Positions 20,213 through 28,821 of a stretch of DNA of 64,000 bases are shown here, one piece after another (the first letter of the stretch is position 1; each line of letters starts with the position of its first letter). A model generated the notes under the pieces. That model made no database searches and was not told the DNA's origin. It saw only the letters and a list, made by a program, of their open reading frames with translations. Location: positions 186,001 to 250,000 of the forward strand of contig NZ_JAGGKS010000004.1 of assembly GCF_017873955.1 (NCBI RefSeq), written 5' to 3'. Both the position numbers and the translations under genes were made by a program. Origin of the DNA: Sedimentibacter acidaminivorans. Lineage in GTDB: Bacteria > Bacillota > Clostridia > Tissierellales > Sedimentibacteraceae.

Positions 20213-20413
20213 CTAGTTAAATTTTTTATCAAAGTATTCATCCGTCTTGTTTAAATCAACTCTTATTCCTCTTTTAGTTCCTAGCCTTTTTGACGGAAAC
20301 CCCTTTGCATTAACAAGTTGGTATGCATAACTAGGACTTAAATCATAATGCTCTCTAAATTTTTCTACTGTTACCCAGTTCTCTAGTTGCAGTTTACCTT
20401 TTACTCTCGCCAT
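20213..20413 (-). CDS. helix-turn-helix protein, probable excisionase/recombination directionality factor
   Basis: 66 aa. A basic N-terminus is followed by WVTVEKFREHYDLSPSYAYQLV, a MerR/excisionase-like winged helix, and a basic tail (KRLGTKRGIRVD). It lies at the end of the element opposite the integrase, about 130 bp from attL. Start behind AGGAGG with ATG. A role in excision is inferred from size, fold and place. Confidence 0.65.
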   Translation of the reverse strand: MARVKGKLQLENWVTVEKFREHYDLSPSYAYQLVNAKGFPSKRLGTKRGIRVDLNKTDEYFDKKFN

Positions 20414-20476
20414 GTTAAACCTCCTATATTATCTGATTAAACACCTATTTGTATTTTTTAAACTATTAATTTTTAT

Positions 20477-20629
20477 TTATACAACCTTTACTCCGGCTAA
20501 TATTTGATAGATTACTTTAAATTTGTCATTGCCTGGTATTACATAACCTTCGATTGAGTCTCTAACTGAACCATCAGCCATAACATGCGTTATTTTAATT
20601 GGTTCTTTTTCTTTCTTTTTCTTTGCCAT
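20477..20629 (-). CDS. small phage protein of unknown function
   Basis: 50 aa, start ATG behind TTAGGAGTG. A Lys-rich N-terminus (AKKKKEKEP) is followed by MADGSVRDSIEGYVIPGND, a pattern I associate with short conserved proteins of clostridial phages. No function known to me. Confidence 0.6.
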   Translation of the reverse strand: MAKKKKEKEPIKITHVMADGSVRDSIEGYVIPGNDKFKVIYQILAGVKVV

Positions 20630-20873
20630 TTTTACACTCCTAATTTTAAAATTTAGTTTTATTATATCATTTTATTCGATTCGATTCCATCCCACACTAT
20701 ATAAATAATTTTCTTAATGCTTCCTTAATTATACTTTTTAATTTCCCCTCCTTAATATAAAAATATCTGTTATATTCCTACACCATCTCCTTTTTATTAA
20801 TTTCGCAGCTCTATTTTGAGCAATCAAATAAAAAAAGATACCCATATTTTGATAATACGGGTATCTTTATATT

Positions 20874-22346
20874 TTAAATCGTTGACGGCATAGTTCCTCT
20901 TTGTGCATTGAATTGTAATTTATGTAATTCTCTTGAAAGAGTTTTCGCTAACCTAGAAACATCTTCATTATTTCTGATTGTTGCATCTTTTAAATTGATT
21001 TCAATGTTATTTGTTATATTACCTCCAGCGCCTTGATTTTGTTCTTTAGTCAAGACCCTTTCACCTTCGTGCAATTCCGCAATATAACCATCAAACGGTA
21101 CATAAGCGAGTCCGTTTGCATGACTGCCATTTACCTTTTTGCTGCTACTAGATGATGTTCCTACATTTTTTTCCTCTGCATCGGTATCATTCCAGCTTCC
21201 TAACCAATCTATAGCTGTTTTAATAGCTCCTGTAACTCTATCAAATACATCAACTACAAACTCAACCGACTTGACTATAGCTCCAAATGTTACCTCTACA
21301 ACCTCTTGTATTAATGGAAATGTTGGAGAAATAAAGTCCCATAAAGCTTGTAATATTGAAAATAATTCAACATAGATAGACCATACAGTTTTAACGTATT
21401 TCCCAATAGCTTCAAATACAAATTCTACTACTTTTTTTATAGCTGGCATGTTTTCCTCTATCCAACCATATAAAGTTACTAGAATAGGCAATAAATAAGT
21501 ATTAAACCATTCATAAGCTGTACTTGCAACTGTGCTAATTGTAGTAAATACATTTTTAAATACTGATTGTATTGCTGGCATGTTTTTTATTATCCAATTA
21601 GCAAAGTCTGTAAACATCGGCATTACCGCTGTTCCTACTTGTGTAAATACTGCACCAAAACTCCGCTTCAGTTGATCCATTGTGTCTGTAAATTTTACAC
21701 CAGCGTTTACTGCATCATCTGACATTACAAGACCTAAATCTTTTGCTTGTTTTTTCATAGCCTCTACGGAATCAGCACCAGCATTTAGTAATGGTGCAAG
21801 TTCTGAACCGCTTTTCCCTAACAAGTCATTTGCAATAGCAGCTCTTTTTGTAGTATCTTCTACGCCTTGTAATGCAACTATAGTCTTTTCAAATATTTGT
21901 TCTTGGCTTAATCCTGCCATATCTTCATAGCTTAGTCCTAGTTGTCCAAATGCATCTGTAGCTACTTTACCGCCTTTGCTAAGTTCGTCAACTTGATTAG
22001 TTAGTGTTTTCATGCCTGCCTGCATGCCATCAATAGATGCGCCATTTTGCGAGAGTATGAAATCCCACTCTTGGAAACCCTCTCTACTCATGCCTAGCTT
22101 TTGACTCATTTTATCTATATGGTCCGTAGTTTCAGCTGCTTTATTTGCAACTCCAAGTAATGCCGCCCCTGCTGCTGTTGCTCCTGCCCCTATAGCAAGT
22201 CCCCATTTACCAGCAGTTTTTATTCCATTACCTAGTTTAGTTCCTAAGCTATCTGCATGTTTTTCCGTCTTTGATAATGATGCTTCGGCTTTTGCGGTAT
22301 CACATAACACCGTTCCGAACAAACGAAAAATCTCGATAATAATCAC
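20874..22346 (-). CDS. phage tail tape measure protein (possibly shortened)
   Basis: 490 aa. The N-terminus (IFRLFGTVLCD) and coiled-coil followed by Ala/Gly-rich hydrophobic helices (~45-70), then several Trp/Val-rich helices (~240-380), are typical of tape measure proteins. The C-terminus has HANGLAYVPFDGYIAELHEG and ERVLTKEQN, a common tape-measure tail. The start is odd: the only in-frame initiator is GTG at 22346, which overlaps the ribosome-like GAGGTG. 490 aa is short for siphophage tape measures. No other tail genes accompany it, so it is probably a relic. Confidence 0.8.
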   Translation of the reverse strand: MIIIEIFRLFGTVLCDTAKAEASLSKTEKHADSLGTKLGNGIKTAGKWGLAIGAGATAAGAALLGVANKAAETTDHIDKMSQKLGMSREGFQEWDFILSQNGASIDGMQAGMKTLTNQVDELSKGGKVATDAFGQLGLSYEDMAGLSQEQIFEKTIVALQGVEDTTKRAAIANDLLGKSGSELAPLLNAGADSVEAMKKQAKDLGLVMSDDAVNAGVKFTDTMDQLKRSFGAVFTQVGTAVMPMFTDFANWIIKNMPAIQSVFKNVFTTISTVASTAYEWFNTYLLPILVTLYGWIEENMPAIKKVVEFVFEAIGKYVKTVWSIYVELFSILQALWDFISPTFPLIQEVVEVTFGAIVKSVEFVVDVFDRVTGAIKTAIDWLGSWNDTDAEEKNVGTSSSSSKKVNGSHANGLAYVPFDGYIAELHEGERVLTKEQNQGAGGNITNNIEINLKDATIRNNEDVSRLAKTLSRELHKLQFNAQRGTMPSTI

Positions 22347-22347
22347 C

Positions 22348-22596
22348 TCACTTTATAATTTTTAAATGTGCATATTTTTTCTTTTCGTTAATTTCCTTAA
22401 TTTTTTCTTCATCGAAAGTATATAATAAATCTATTAATTCTGATACGTCCGAGTTAATTTCATAAGCTAAATCATTTAATAAATGATATACAGATAATAT
22501 TATTTCTTCGGGCTCGTCACTTAATATAATATTATAATTTTCAACACCTTCAATATTTACAAGTTCCACCTTTAAAACATCTCGTATTTTCTCCAT
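22348..22596 (-). CDS. unknown acidic phage protein
   Basis: 82 aa, acidic, mixed helix/strand, ATG behind AAAGGTG. It ends one base before the tape measure start, so the two are translationally coupled. I do not recognise a family; its place just upstream of the tape measure is where tail chaperones usually sit, but its sequence does not show that function. Confidence 0.55.
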   Translation of the reverse strand: MEKIRDVLKVELVNIEGVENYNIILSDEPEEIILSVYHLLNDLAYEINSDVSELIDLLYTFDEEKIKEINEKKKYAHLKIIK

Positions 22597-22599
22597 AAT

Positions 22600-22716
22600 G
22601 CACCTTTCTTTATCAATATTTTAAATATTAAACATACTTTAATCATCTCCTTTCTTTTACTTGTATTTTCTAGTAAATCTTTATATCTTTTTCTAAATGG
22701 TTTTTAATCTACTCAT
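22600..22716 (-). pseudogene. gene remnant with strong ribosome site
   Basis: AAAGAGGTGATAT-ATG at 22716 opens a frame of only seven codons; the next frame then continues with a basic stretch (KPFRKRYKDLLENTSKRK) without its own start. This looks like a frameshifted or deleted gene at the point where terminase/portal genes are expected after the HNH gene. Confidence 0.35.
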
Positions 22717-22791
22717 ATATCACCTCTTTTAATAGGTAGGGGGGTCACGTGTGGACCCTGTGTATTTTTTGAAGGTTTGCCATCGGTAGTT

Positions 22792-23172
22792 TCATTTTAA
22801 TACACCGCTTTTCTCGAAGGGGGGGCGTGGTTGTATCTGTCCCTCGCTATCAAAATAATAATTAGATTCTTTTTCTCTTCCAAATGTTTTTTTATTATGG
22901 CACTCTAAGCAAAGATACTGAAAGTTATTATGATTCAATGTTATGTCTGGATTGTTTATATTGTCTGGTGTTAGTTCTTCTTTATGGTCCACTATGTAAC
23001 CTAACTTATCTTTGCAGTGTTCGCACATGCCACCATCAATAGATATTCTATATGCTATGAATGATTGTCTGCACTTCTTCCATGTCTTGCTATCGTAAAA
23101 CTTCTTAGCAAAAGGGACGTGCCATATTGCATCACCTTCTATCTTTACAATTTTATTTGAGTACATTGACAA
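22792..23172 (-). CDS. HNH endonuclease
   Basis: 126 aa. Zinc-binding CEHC (~50) and CLEC (~93) pairs frame the HNH core (IVDHKEELTP..., NHNNFQYLCLECHNKKT). Phage HNH proteins of this type lie next to terminase genes and assist DNA packaging. Here no terminase follows. A GC-rich stretch with a short inverted repeat (22739-22760) follows the stop. Confidence 0.85.
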   Translation of the reverse strand: MSMYSNKIVKIEGDAIWHVPFAKKFYDSKTWKKCRQSFIAYRISIDGGMCEHCKDKLGYIVDHKEELTPDNINNPDITLNHNNFQYLCLECHNKKTFGREKESNYYFDSEGQIQPRPPFEKSGVLK

Positions 23173-23215
23173 GAGGACACTAAGTTATTTAATATCCTCT
23201 TGATGTATATTTATT

Positions 23216-23749
23216 TTACCAATCGCCTTTATCTGATTGTATACCTGTGTATTTAGCATAAGCTTGATTGAACATGTGACTATACTGTAAGCTATCTAAG
23301 TTATCAAGTTTCTCTTGCATAGCTTTATTGTAAGAGTCCCACTCTTCTCTATATTGTTTCTCTAATGCTATCCTTGAAGTATGAAACATATCATTTTCTT
23401 TTGATGCATTATCTCTGTGCTGCTCTATTCCTTTGAGCATGTCCTTAATTATTGGATTATACTTTGTAGCCTTAATGCTCTCATACTCTTCAATCTCGTA
23501 ACGAATACTTTTTTTCTTTTCTGCCAACTCTTTAATCTTTGCTGAATCAGTTTCAAATAAGTATTCTTTGTCCAACTCTGCAAGTTGTATCTTTAACTTT
23601 TCAATCTCTTGATTAGCTGTTACCTTCTTTTTCAATAATTGTTTTTTTACATTTTCTATTTTTTCAACTTCTTGAAAAAATTTCTTACTTTCTATTTGAT
23701 TTTCCTCTGCTAATAATATTTGTTCATCTGTTAATTTTTGTTTACTCAT
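23216..23749 (-). CDS. coiled-coil phage protein, scaffold-like
   Basis: 177 aa, Lys/Glu-rich, with long heptad-type coiled-coil from ~15 to ~155. It overlaps the protease gene by 8 bp and follows it, the position of a head scaffold or capsid-assembly protein. No capsid gene is present. Family unknown to me. Confidence 0.6.
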   Translation of the reverse strand: MSKQKLTDEQILLAEENQIESKKFFQEVEKIENVKKQLLKKKVTANQEIEKLKIQLAELDKEYLFETDSAKIKELAEKKKSIRYEIEEYESIKATKYNPIIKDMLKGIEQHRDNASKENDMFHTSRIALEKQYREEWDSYNKAMQEKLDNLDSLQYSHMFNQAYAKYTGIQSDKGDW

Positions 23750-24401
23750 AGTTTCTTTCTCCTTCTAATTTTAGTAGATTTAATTTTGCATTAGCTAAAG
23801 CCGCAGCCTTAGTATCAGTTTTATTATTCTTTAATAATTCAAATCTTTCTTTAGTATTGTCTATCTCTAATCTATCATCAAACAATATACCATCAATTAG
23901 TTTGTATTTTAAGGCTTTCTCAGGTGTCAACCATGTTTCAGCGTCCATCATTTCAAGTATATCTTTTTTATCCATGCCACTTTTTATAGCATAAGCATTT
24001 GCAAGAGTGCTGTTATAATCTTTTAGCATGTTAGCACTGTGCTCCATTGCTCTATAATCTCCCTGAGCTCCACTCGATACGTTATGTATCATCATTTCAG
24101 CTGTAGGAGACATAAATAAGACTTTACACCCCATTGCTATTACTGATGCAGCACTTGCAGCTAAACCTATAATCTTTCCTGTTGTCTTGCCTTTGTACTC
24201 TTTTAGTACGGTATATAGCTCACTTCCAGCAAATACATCTCCACCAGGTGAGTTAATATAAAATTCTAAATCTTCACCATTAGCCTTTTCTATTAAGTCA
24301 TTTACCTTCTTTGGGTTTGTTGCTGATATTCCTATCCATTCATAAATCCAAGCTTCATCATCTGATACAATTACTCCCTTGATTTCAATTTTCTTAGTCA
24401 T
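23742..24401 (-). CDS. ClpP-like phage head maturation protease
   Basis: 219 aa with the Clp protease fold: FYINSPGGDVFAG (oxyanion region ~47-59), catalytic Ser in GLAASAASVIAMG (~84) and His in MMIHNVSSGAQGD (~106), Asp expected near LTPEKALKYKLID. In phages such proteins (U35 family) process the prohead. The portal and capsid partners are missing from the element. Confidence 0.85.
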   Translation of the reverse strand: MTKKIEIKGVIVSDDEAWIYEWIGISATNPKKVNDLIEKANGEDLEFYINSPGGDVFAGSELYTVLKEYKGKTTGKIIGLAASAASVIAMGCKVLFMSPTAEMMIHNVSSGAQGDYRAMEHSANMLKDYNSTLANAYAIKSGMDKKDILEMMDAETWLTPEKALKYKLIDGILFDDRLEIDNTKERFELLKNNKTDTKAAALANAKLNLLKLEGERNYE

Positions 24402-24413
24402 TAATCATCTCCA

Positions 24414-24641
24414 TTAAATATTTTTTCTTGATAACTCATCTAAATCTTTTTGTGCTGATTCTTTAGTAATTGGTCTCGTTCCTGAAAGTCTATACCCTTG
24501 CCAATTATTTTTTTTAAAGTCCTCAATTGTATCAATCATTTTTTTCTCTGACTTTGTTAGCATAGAGTTAGTTTTTTTCTTTTCAACCCATGATTCCATT
24601 TCCTTAATTTGTTGTTCTGTTAGTTGTTCTCTTATTTTCAT
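24414..24641 (-). CDS. unknown small phage protein
   Basis: 75 aa, highly charged, mostly helical, with an internal RLSGTRPITKESA segment. ATG has a ribosome site (AAAAGGGAG) 7-8 nt upstream. It lies between the protease and the cold-shock-like gene with short spacing. Family not recognised. Confidence 0.55.
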   Translation of the reverse strand: MKIREQLTEQQIKEMESWVEKKKTNSMLTKSEKKMIDTIEDFKKNNWQGYRLSGTRPITKESAQKDLDELSRKNI

Positions 24642-24662
24642 TTGATTTCTCCCTTTTAATTT

Positions 24663-24896
24663 TTATAATTTGTCTGGTATCGCCACAACGCTTGTTGCCA
24701 TAGGTCTTTTTCTATTATCAATGCCTATTAAATAATTTACTGACATTCCTTTTTTTAAATCTTCAAATCCTGGATCTACAACTTGATTTTCATGAAAGAA
24801 TATATCATTTTCAGAATCATCAGGCTTAATAAAACCAAAGTTCTTTTCTTTTAATACGCATTTTATGGTCCCTGTTTTTATATCTTCACAACTCAT
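24663..24896 (-). CDS. cold-shock-domain protein
   Basis: 77 aa. A cold-shock fold with GTIKCVLKEKNFGFIKPD (RNP1-like) and DIFFHENQV (RNP2-like), so it should bind single-stranded nucleic acid. Its start overlaps the end of the sigma-factor gene by 4 bp, implying coupled translation. A CSD protein carried by a phage element may act as an RNA chaperone or antiterminator in the element's late expression; that role is inferred. Confidence 0.8.
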   Translation of the reverse strand: MSCEDIKTGTIKCVLKEKNFGFIKPDDSENDIFFHENQVVDPGFEDLKKGMSVNYLIGIDNRKRPMATSVVAIPDKL

Positions 24897-25786
24897 TTTC
24901 TCACCTCTCTTTCTCTAATTCTTTCTCTATCAAATACAACTAATTCAGTTGAACTTGTCCAAGTGTTGTTAAATCGTCTAGAGCCAACATTTTTATACAT
25001 ATTTATTGATGTATAATCTATTACTTTTTCTCTAAACTTTACATCTCTTCTTAGTTTCAACATTGCTTCTTTTTCACGCTGTCGAACTCTTTCAACGGAT
25101 ACACCTTTTTCCTCACTGATACTTTTAAGTGTTTTATTTTCAAAGTATCTCATATTTATAATATCTCTCGATGCATCAGGCAATGAATCAACTTTTTCAT
25201 GCACTATTCTTTTAAGTTCTTGTTTTTCTGAATTATCGTTGCATTCTTCTTCTGAATCATCAGATATACTATTAGCTATTAAATCCATTCTTGTTGCTGT
25301 TCCATCTTCGCCGATGGGCTCATTTAACCTTGTTGGTGATTTTATCTGCATTGCTGCTTTTATGTTGTCTAACTCATCTAAGCTGATACACATTTCAAGC
25401 CTTATTTGGTTACCTTTAGGCTCATACCCGAGTTCATTACGGAGTTGATTGTAGACTTTTTTATACTTGATTATCTTTTGTATCATATGAGCTGGTAAAT
25501 CAATTTCTAAACTTCTTATTTCATTCCATATACAGAATTTAAGTATTTGTAAGAAATTACTTTCCTCAAGCGGTCTTGTTATATCGTACCGTTCAACAGC
25601 TTTCACTAATGCCAGGAATGCTGATTGCATTAAATCATCTATTTCATTTATTCCATGAACTCTATTTCTTATAGTTTGGTATATAAAGCCATGATTTTTT
25701 TCATATAGTTGTAAGTAATTTTCTTCGGTATCAATGCCTTTTTTTATTAACTCAATAAGATGTTCGTTACTATCTTGATGATTCAT
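24893..25786 (-). CDS. sigma-70 family RNA polymerase sigma factor
   Basis: 297 aa. Region 2 (IDDLMQSAFLALVKAVERYD, ~45-66), a region 3-like helix (~115-150) and region 4 (LPDASRDIINMRYFENKTLK, then SISEEKGVSVERVRQRE, ~203-240) are all recognisable. A 45-residue basic tail follows region 4. Probably a late-gene activator of the element. It overlaps the cold-shock gene, and the helicase gene ends 29 bp upstream. Confidence 0.85.
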   Translation of the reverse strand: MNHQDSNEHLIELIKKGIDTEENYLQLYEKNHGFIYQTIRNRVHGINEIDDLMQSAFLALVKAVERYDITRPLEESNFLQILKFCIWNEIRSLEIDLPAHMIQKIIKYKKVYNQLRNELGYEPKGNQIRLEMCISLDELDNIKAAMQIKSPTRLNEPIGEDGTATRMDLIANSISDDSEEECNDNSEKQELKRIVHEKVDSLPDASRDIINMRYFENKTLKSISEEKGVSVERVRQREKEAMLKLRRDVKFREKVIDYTSINMYKNVGSRRFNNTWTSSTELVVFDRERIREREVRK

Positions 25787-25815
25787 TGATTCACCTCTTG
25801 AACTGCTTTCTTGTC

Positions 25816-27066
25816 TTATGTTTCATAAAATGTTTGTACTCCGCCATAAAAATTCAAGTTTATTTTGCCGGTTCTACCAAGTTTATTTTTAGCTACAATT
25901 AAGCTTCGCTCTTGTTTTTCAATATTTATTTTCTTTTCTGCTTGCTCTGCATCTGATAAAGAAGTAACTGGATCATAAAGTAAAAATATTGCATCTGCAT
26001 CTTGTTCAATAGCTCCCGATTCCCTTAAATCATTCATTGCTGGCTCTGACACTTTTTTACCTGAATCTGGTCTTTTTAGTTGACTTAATGCTATTATTGT
26101 TATTTTATTTTTTTGTGCCATTGTATGAAGTTCGTTTGATATCCTTGTTGCTTTTTCATACAAACTTTTTGATTCAGCTTTTACTAAAGTCAAATAATCA
26201 ATAAAAATTATATCCGCTTGTCTTTGAAGTGATTTTGTAATTATTTGATTTACCGTCATGCCACCAGCTTCTATAATTTCAAGATTAAGCTTCATTAATT
26301 CGCTTGAAGTATTTAAATATCTTGATTGTTCTTCGTCATTTAAACTTTTATGTAATATCTTGTTTAATTGAATTTTTCCAGCTGAACATATTAATTTATT
26401 GGCTATATTAATTTTATTTGTTTCTAAACTAAAGAATAATATCTTATGTTTCGTAGCCATGTTTTGCATTATATTCGTTGAAAATGTCGTTTTTCCGCTC
26501 GAAGGTCTTCCACCTATAATGATATAGTCTCCAGGACTTATAAGTACGGTATCATCAAGCTTTTTAAATCCTGTTTTATAGTAGTTTTCTTTTGAATTAT
26601 AATTTTCATAGGCTTCGTTTAACGTTTCTGTCATGTTGTAACTTTTATATGCATTCGCATTTGAATTAAACATTTTACTTATTTCAATATATTTGTTTTG
26701 TAAAACCTCTGCATCGCTGTTATTTTGCCTTAAATTCGATAGCAACTCTTCCGTTTGACTAATCGCTTGTATAGTGTAATAACTTTCTTTTAAACGCTTT
26801 ATATATTGACTTGTATTAGGCTTAATAAAAATTGGATTTGCTAAATCAGCTATTAAATCTTTATAAGCAACACCTAAGTTTTGCATGATAATTACAGGAT
26901 CTATATCTTGTCTTTGACTATAAAGTTTTTTCATTTCTTTAAAAATTGTTTTGTATTCATTTGTAAAATGTTCTTCTTGCAGTTCTCCAAAGATTAAATA
27001 TCTTTGTTCTTCATAAAGAATAGCTGTTGATAACAATGATTTTTGAATTTCTCTCATAAATTTCAC
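25816..27066 (-). CDS. DnaB-like replicative helicase
   Basis: 416 aa. An N-terminal DnaB-like helical domain (~1-105) and a RecA-like C-terminal domain with Walker A GGRPSSGKTTFS (~185), Walker B IIFIDYLTLV (~272) and SQLKRPDSGKKVSEPAMND..RESGAIEQDAD (~318) are present. It unwinds the element's DNA at the fork. It starts one base after the initiator gene's stop, forming a replication module. Confidence 0.9.
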   Translation of the reverse strand: MKFMREIQKSLLSTAILYEEQRYLIFGELQEEHFTNEYKTIFKEMKKLYSQRQDIDPVIIMQNLGVAYKDLIADLANPIFIKPNTSQYIKRLKESYYTIQAISQTEELLSNLRQNNSDAEVLQNKYIEISKMFNSNANAYKSYNMTETLNEAYENYNSKENYYKTGFKKLDDTVLISPGDYIIIGGRPSSGKTTFSTNIMQNMATKHKILFFSLETNKINIANKLICSAGKIQLNKILHKSLNDEEQSRYLNTSSELMKLNLEIIEAGGMTVNQIITKSLQRQADIIFIDYLTLVKAESKSLYEKATRISNELHTMAQKNKITIIALSQLKRPDSGKKVSEPAMNDLRESGAIEQDADAIFLLYDPVTSLSDAEQAEKKINIEKQERSLIVAKNKLGRTGKINLNFYGGVQTFYET

Positions 27067-27789
27067 CTACAATTCAGGATATATACTTGTTGTTTCTAAT
27101 TCTTCGGACACATGGTTTATTTCAAAATAATCTTCATAGCGGGAATTGAAGAAAGTCGAACCATTCATTGCTTGTTTCCAGGTATTAGCTTGTAAGTCTT
27201 GCTTATAGTTATTGATTGCTGTTGTCATCTTATCAATGCCTATTTTATATATAACTTGTTTGCTTTTTTTACTTACAGTTGATTTTCCTTTTTTATTAGG
27301 ATAGAGCTTCCAAAGTTCTTCAAATAAATCATTTATTAAATTGCTTGTACTATTTTCTTTAATATTTTCTTTCTTTCTTTCTTGGTTGGTTATTTCACCG
27401 TCAGTACTATTGGTTATTTCACCGTCAGTACTATTGGTTATTTCACCGTTGGTTAATTCACCGTTGGTTATTTCACCGTTGAATTTATCCCATTGATTAT
27501 AATTTTTATTAAAAGCAATTATCCTTTGTTGTCCGTTTAATGTTTGTCTAATAATTTGCCTATTTTCAAGCCTTTTTAACTCTCTTTGAATATTTCTTTT
27601 GTCGGTATCTATTGCTTTAGCTAAAAAGGATAATGATATTATATGCTCCTTGCGATTAAACCCGTATGTATACCGCCAAATAACATAAATTATGCTGTGC
27701 TGTGTTGAGCTTAATTTGAGTTTTGCAATGTTATCTAATATTTCATTTGCTATTCTTGTAAATCCATTTTCAAGTTGTACGTCATTCAC
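27067..27789 (-). CDS. phage replication initiator with N-terminal winged helix (phage rep O-like)
   Basis: 240 aa. The N-terminal 100 residues (ENGFTRIANEILDNIAKLKL; STQHSIIYVIWRYTYGF; LAKAIDTDKRNIQRELKRLE) form the winged helix of Phage_rep_O-type proteins that bind the origin. A short tandem repeat rich in NGEITN follows (~105-137), then a C-terminal helicase-loader-like helix bundle. The internal repeat DNA may itself be the origin, as in lambda O. Confidence 0.8.
   Translation of the reverse strand: MNDVQLENGFTRIANEILDNIAKLKLSSTQHSIIYVIWRYTYGFNRKEHIISLSFLAKAIDTDKRNIQRELKRLENRQIIRQTLNGQQRIIAFNKNYNQWDKFNGEITNGELTNGEITNSTDGEITNSTDGEITNQERKKENIKENSTSNLINDLFEELWKLYPNKKGKSTVSKKSKQVIYKIGIDKMTTAINNYKQDLQANTWKQAMNGSTFFNSRYEDYFEINHVSEELETTSIYPEL
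27388..27480. repeat. in-gene tandem repeat, candidate origin iterons
   Basis: Two 24-bp units (GGTTATTTCACCGTCAGTAC + TATT) and three ~15-bp units (GGTTATTTCACCGTT, one variant GGTTAATTCACCGTT) in tandem inside the initiator gene. They encode NGEITN-type repeats. The gene kind and location fit an origin of replication. Confidence 0.7.
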
Positions 27790-27795
27790 ATCACC

Positions 27796-27984
27796 TCACC
27801 TCTTGTTTTTTCTCTTTTTTCTTTTTTCCCATATCTGCCTATTTATATTTAAAGCTTCAAAATGTATTTCAGGATTATTTGTAATTACCTCGAAATAAAT
27901 CTCTTTATCAAAATACGATGTTCGTTCCGGTTGTCTATAATACATTGCAATTCTTTCAGCTAATAAGGCATTTTCATTTGTCAT
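27796..27984 (-). CDS. unknown small basic protein
   Basis: 62 aa with a very basic C-terminus (KRKKRKNKR). ATG behind AGAGGTG. It lies between the XRE gene and the initiator gene. Unrecognised. Confidence 0.5.
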   Translation of the reverse strand: MTNENALLAERIAMYYRQPERTSYFDKEIYFEVITNNPEIHFEALNINRQIWEKRKKRKNKR

Positions 27985-28005
27985 ATAGAATTTTCACCTC
28001 TGTTT

Positions 28006-28200
28006 TTATTCGTTTAAAAAAATATTTTCTTCAGGGATATTTAAAGCATCTGAAATTTTTCTCCTCCAACCTGGGTAAGCATAAATTTTTCCATTCTCTA
28101 AGCGTGATATTTCTGAAGGTGGTATTCTTGTCATCATGCTTAAATCAAATTGACTTAATCCCTTTGAAGCTCTTATTTCCCTTAATTTATTATCTTTCAT
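28006..28200 (-). CDS. XRE-family helix-turn-helix regulator
   Basis: 64 aa, a single HTH_3 domain (LREIRASKGLSQFDLSMMTR, then IPPSEISRLENGKIYAYPGW). ATG behind AGAGGTGAG. It heads the replication operon and is divergent from the small RNA unit at 28371-28498, so it may control either. No ligand domain. Confidence 0.75.
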   Translation of the reverse strand: MKDNKLREIRASKGLSQFDLSMMTRIPPSEISRLENGKIYAYPGWRRKISDALNIPEENIFLNE

Positions 28201-28242
28201 ATTCTCACCTCTCTTTCATGTACATTGCTACAATATTAAAAT

Positions 28243-28280
28243 AAAAAAAATATGCCTATAACCTTTAGTTATAGACATAT
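28243..28280 (-). terminator. terminator upstream of the XRE gene
   Basis: ATATGTCTATAAC / GTTATAGGCATAT stem (one mismatch, loop TAAAG) followed by TTTTTTTT on the minus strand, about 45 nt before the XRE start. It separates the replication operon from upstream minus-strand transcription, or attenuates it. Confidence 0.75.
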
Positions 28281-28370
28281 CCATAAATTCTATATGATTT
28301 TTCAATATATTAAATACGCCAGCATTAGCAAAAATATTGTATCGTTTTGCAGACAATACATTTTTTACTA

Positions 28371-28399
28371 TTGACATGACCATATTATGAATGTAAAAT
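28371..28399 (+). promoter_or_regulatory. strong promoter of the candidate small RNA
   Basis: TTGACA, 17-bp spacer, TAAAAT: a perfect -35 and near-perfect -10 in a region with no plus-strand gene. Confidence 0.75.
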
Positions 28400-28405
28400 G
28401 ATATT

Positions 28406-28498
28406 GAAAGAATATATAGTTATTTTGGTTTCGCAGCCCTTATAACTAAAAGTTCATGCCTTGTAAATGTTCGCAGCATTTACAAGGTCTTTTTTTTA
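28406..28498 (+). ncRNA. candidate element-encoded small RNA (~90 nt)
   Basis: It begins about 7 nt after the promoter above and ends in an 11-bp perfect hairpin CCTTGTAAATG / CATTTACAAGG with loop TTCGCAG and a TCTTTTTTTT tail. It contains no credible reading frame. TTCGCAGC occurs twice (28430, 28470), once in the terminator loop. Intergenic DNA on either side (28281-28370, 28499-28749) holds no gene that I can see. Confidence 0.65.
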
Positions 28499-28749
28499 TT
28501 ACATGTGCATTATATCAAATTAGATATATTAATTCAACACAACTTTTTTACATACACATTTGCATTTTAAGGCTAAATTTTATATTTAAATTTCAATACT
28601 TTCATCGATTTACATACTCTAAATAATTGTAGAAATGCAATATTTTATTGCAGATATGCATAATTTAATTTATATTAATTTTTTGTAACATATTATTTCA
28701 TGCAAGTAATTAAACAAAATTGAACTTTAAAATTAATACTTTAAAATAA

Positions 28750-28789
28750 TTTAAAATAAACCTGGCATTTACATCAGGCTTATTTTAAA
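28750..28789 (-). terminator. terminator after the 28822-29112 gene
   Basis: TTTAAAATAAGCCTG / CAGGTTTATTTTAAA stem on the minus strand with loop ATGTAAATGC. Confidence 0.65.
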
Positions 28790-28821
28790 TAACTTAATGC
28801 ACTATTTAAAATAAATAATTG

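Noticed and set aside
22739-22760. GC-rich GGGTCACGTG...GACCC segment after the HNH gene as a packaging (cos) site
   Set aside because: The position is suggestive but the terminase is gone and nothing else supports a cos site.
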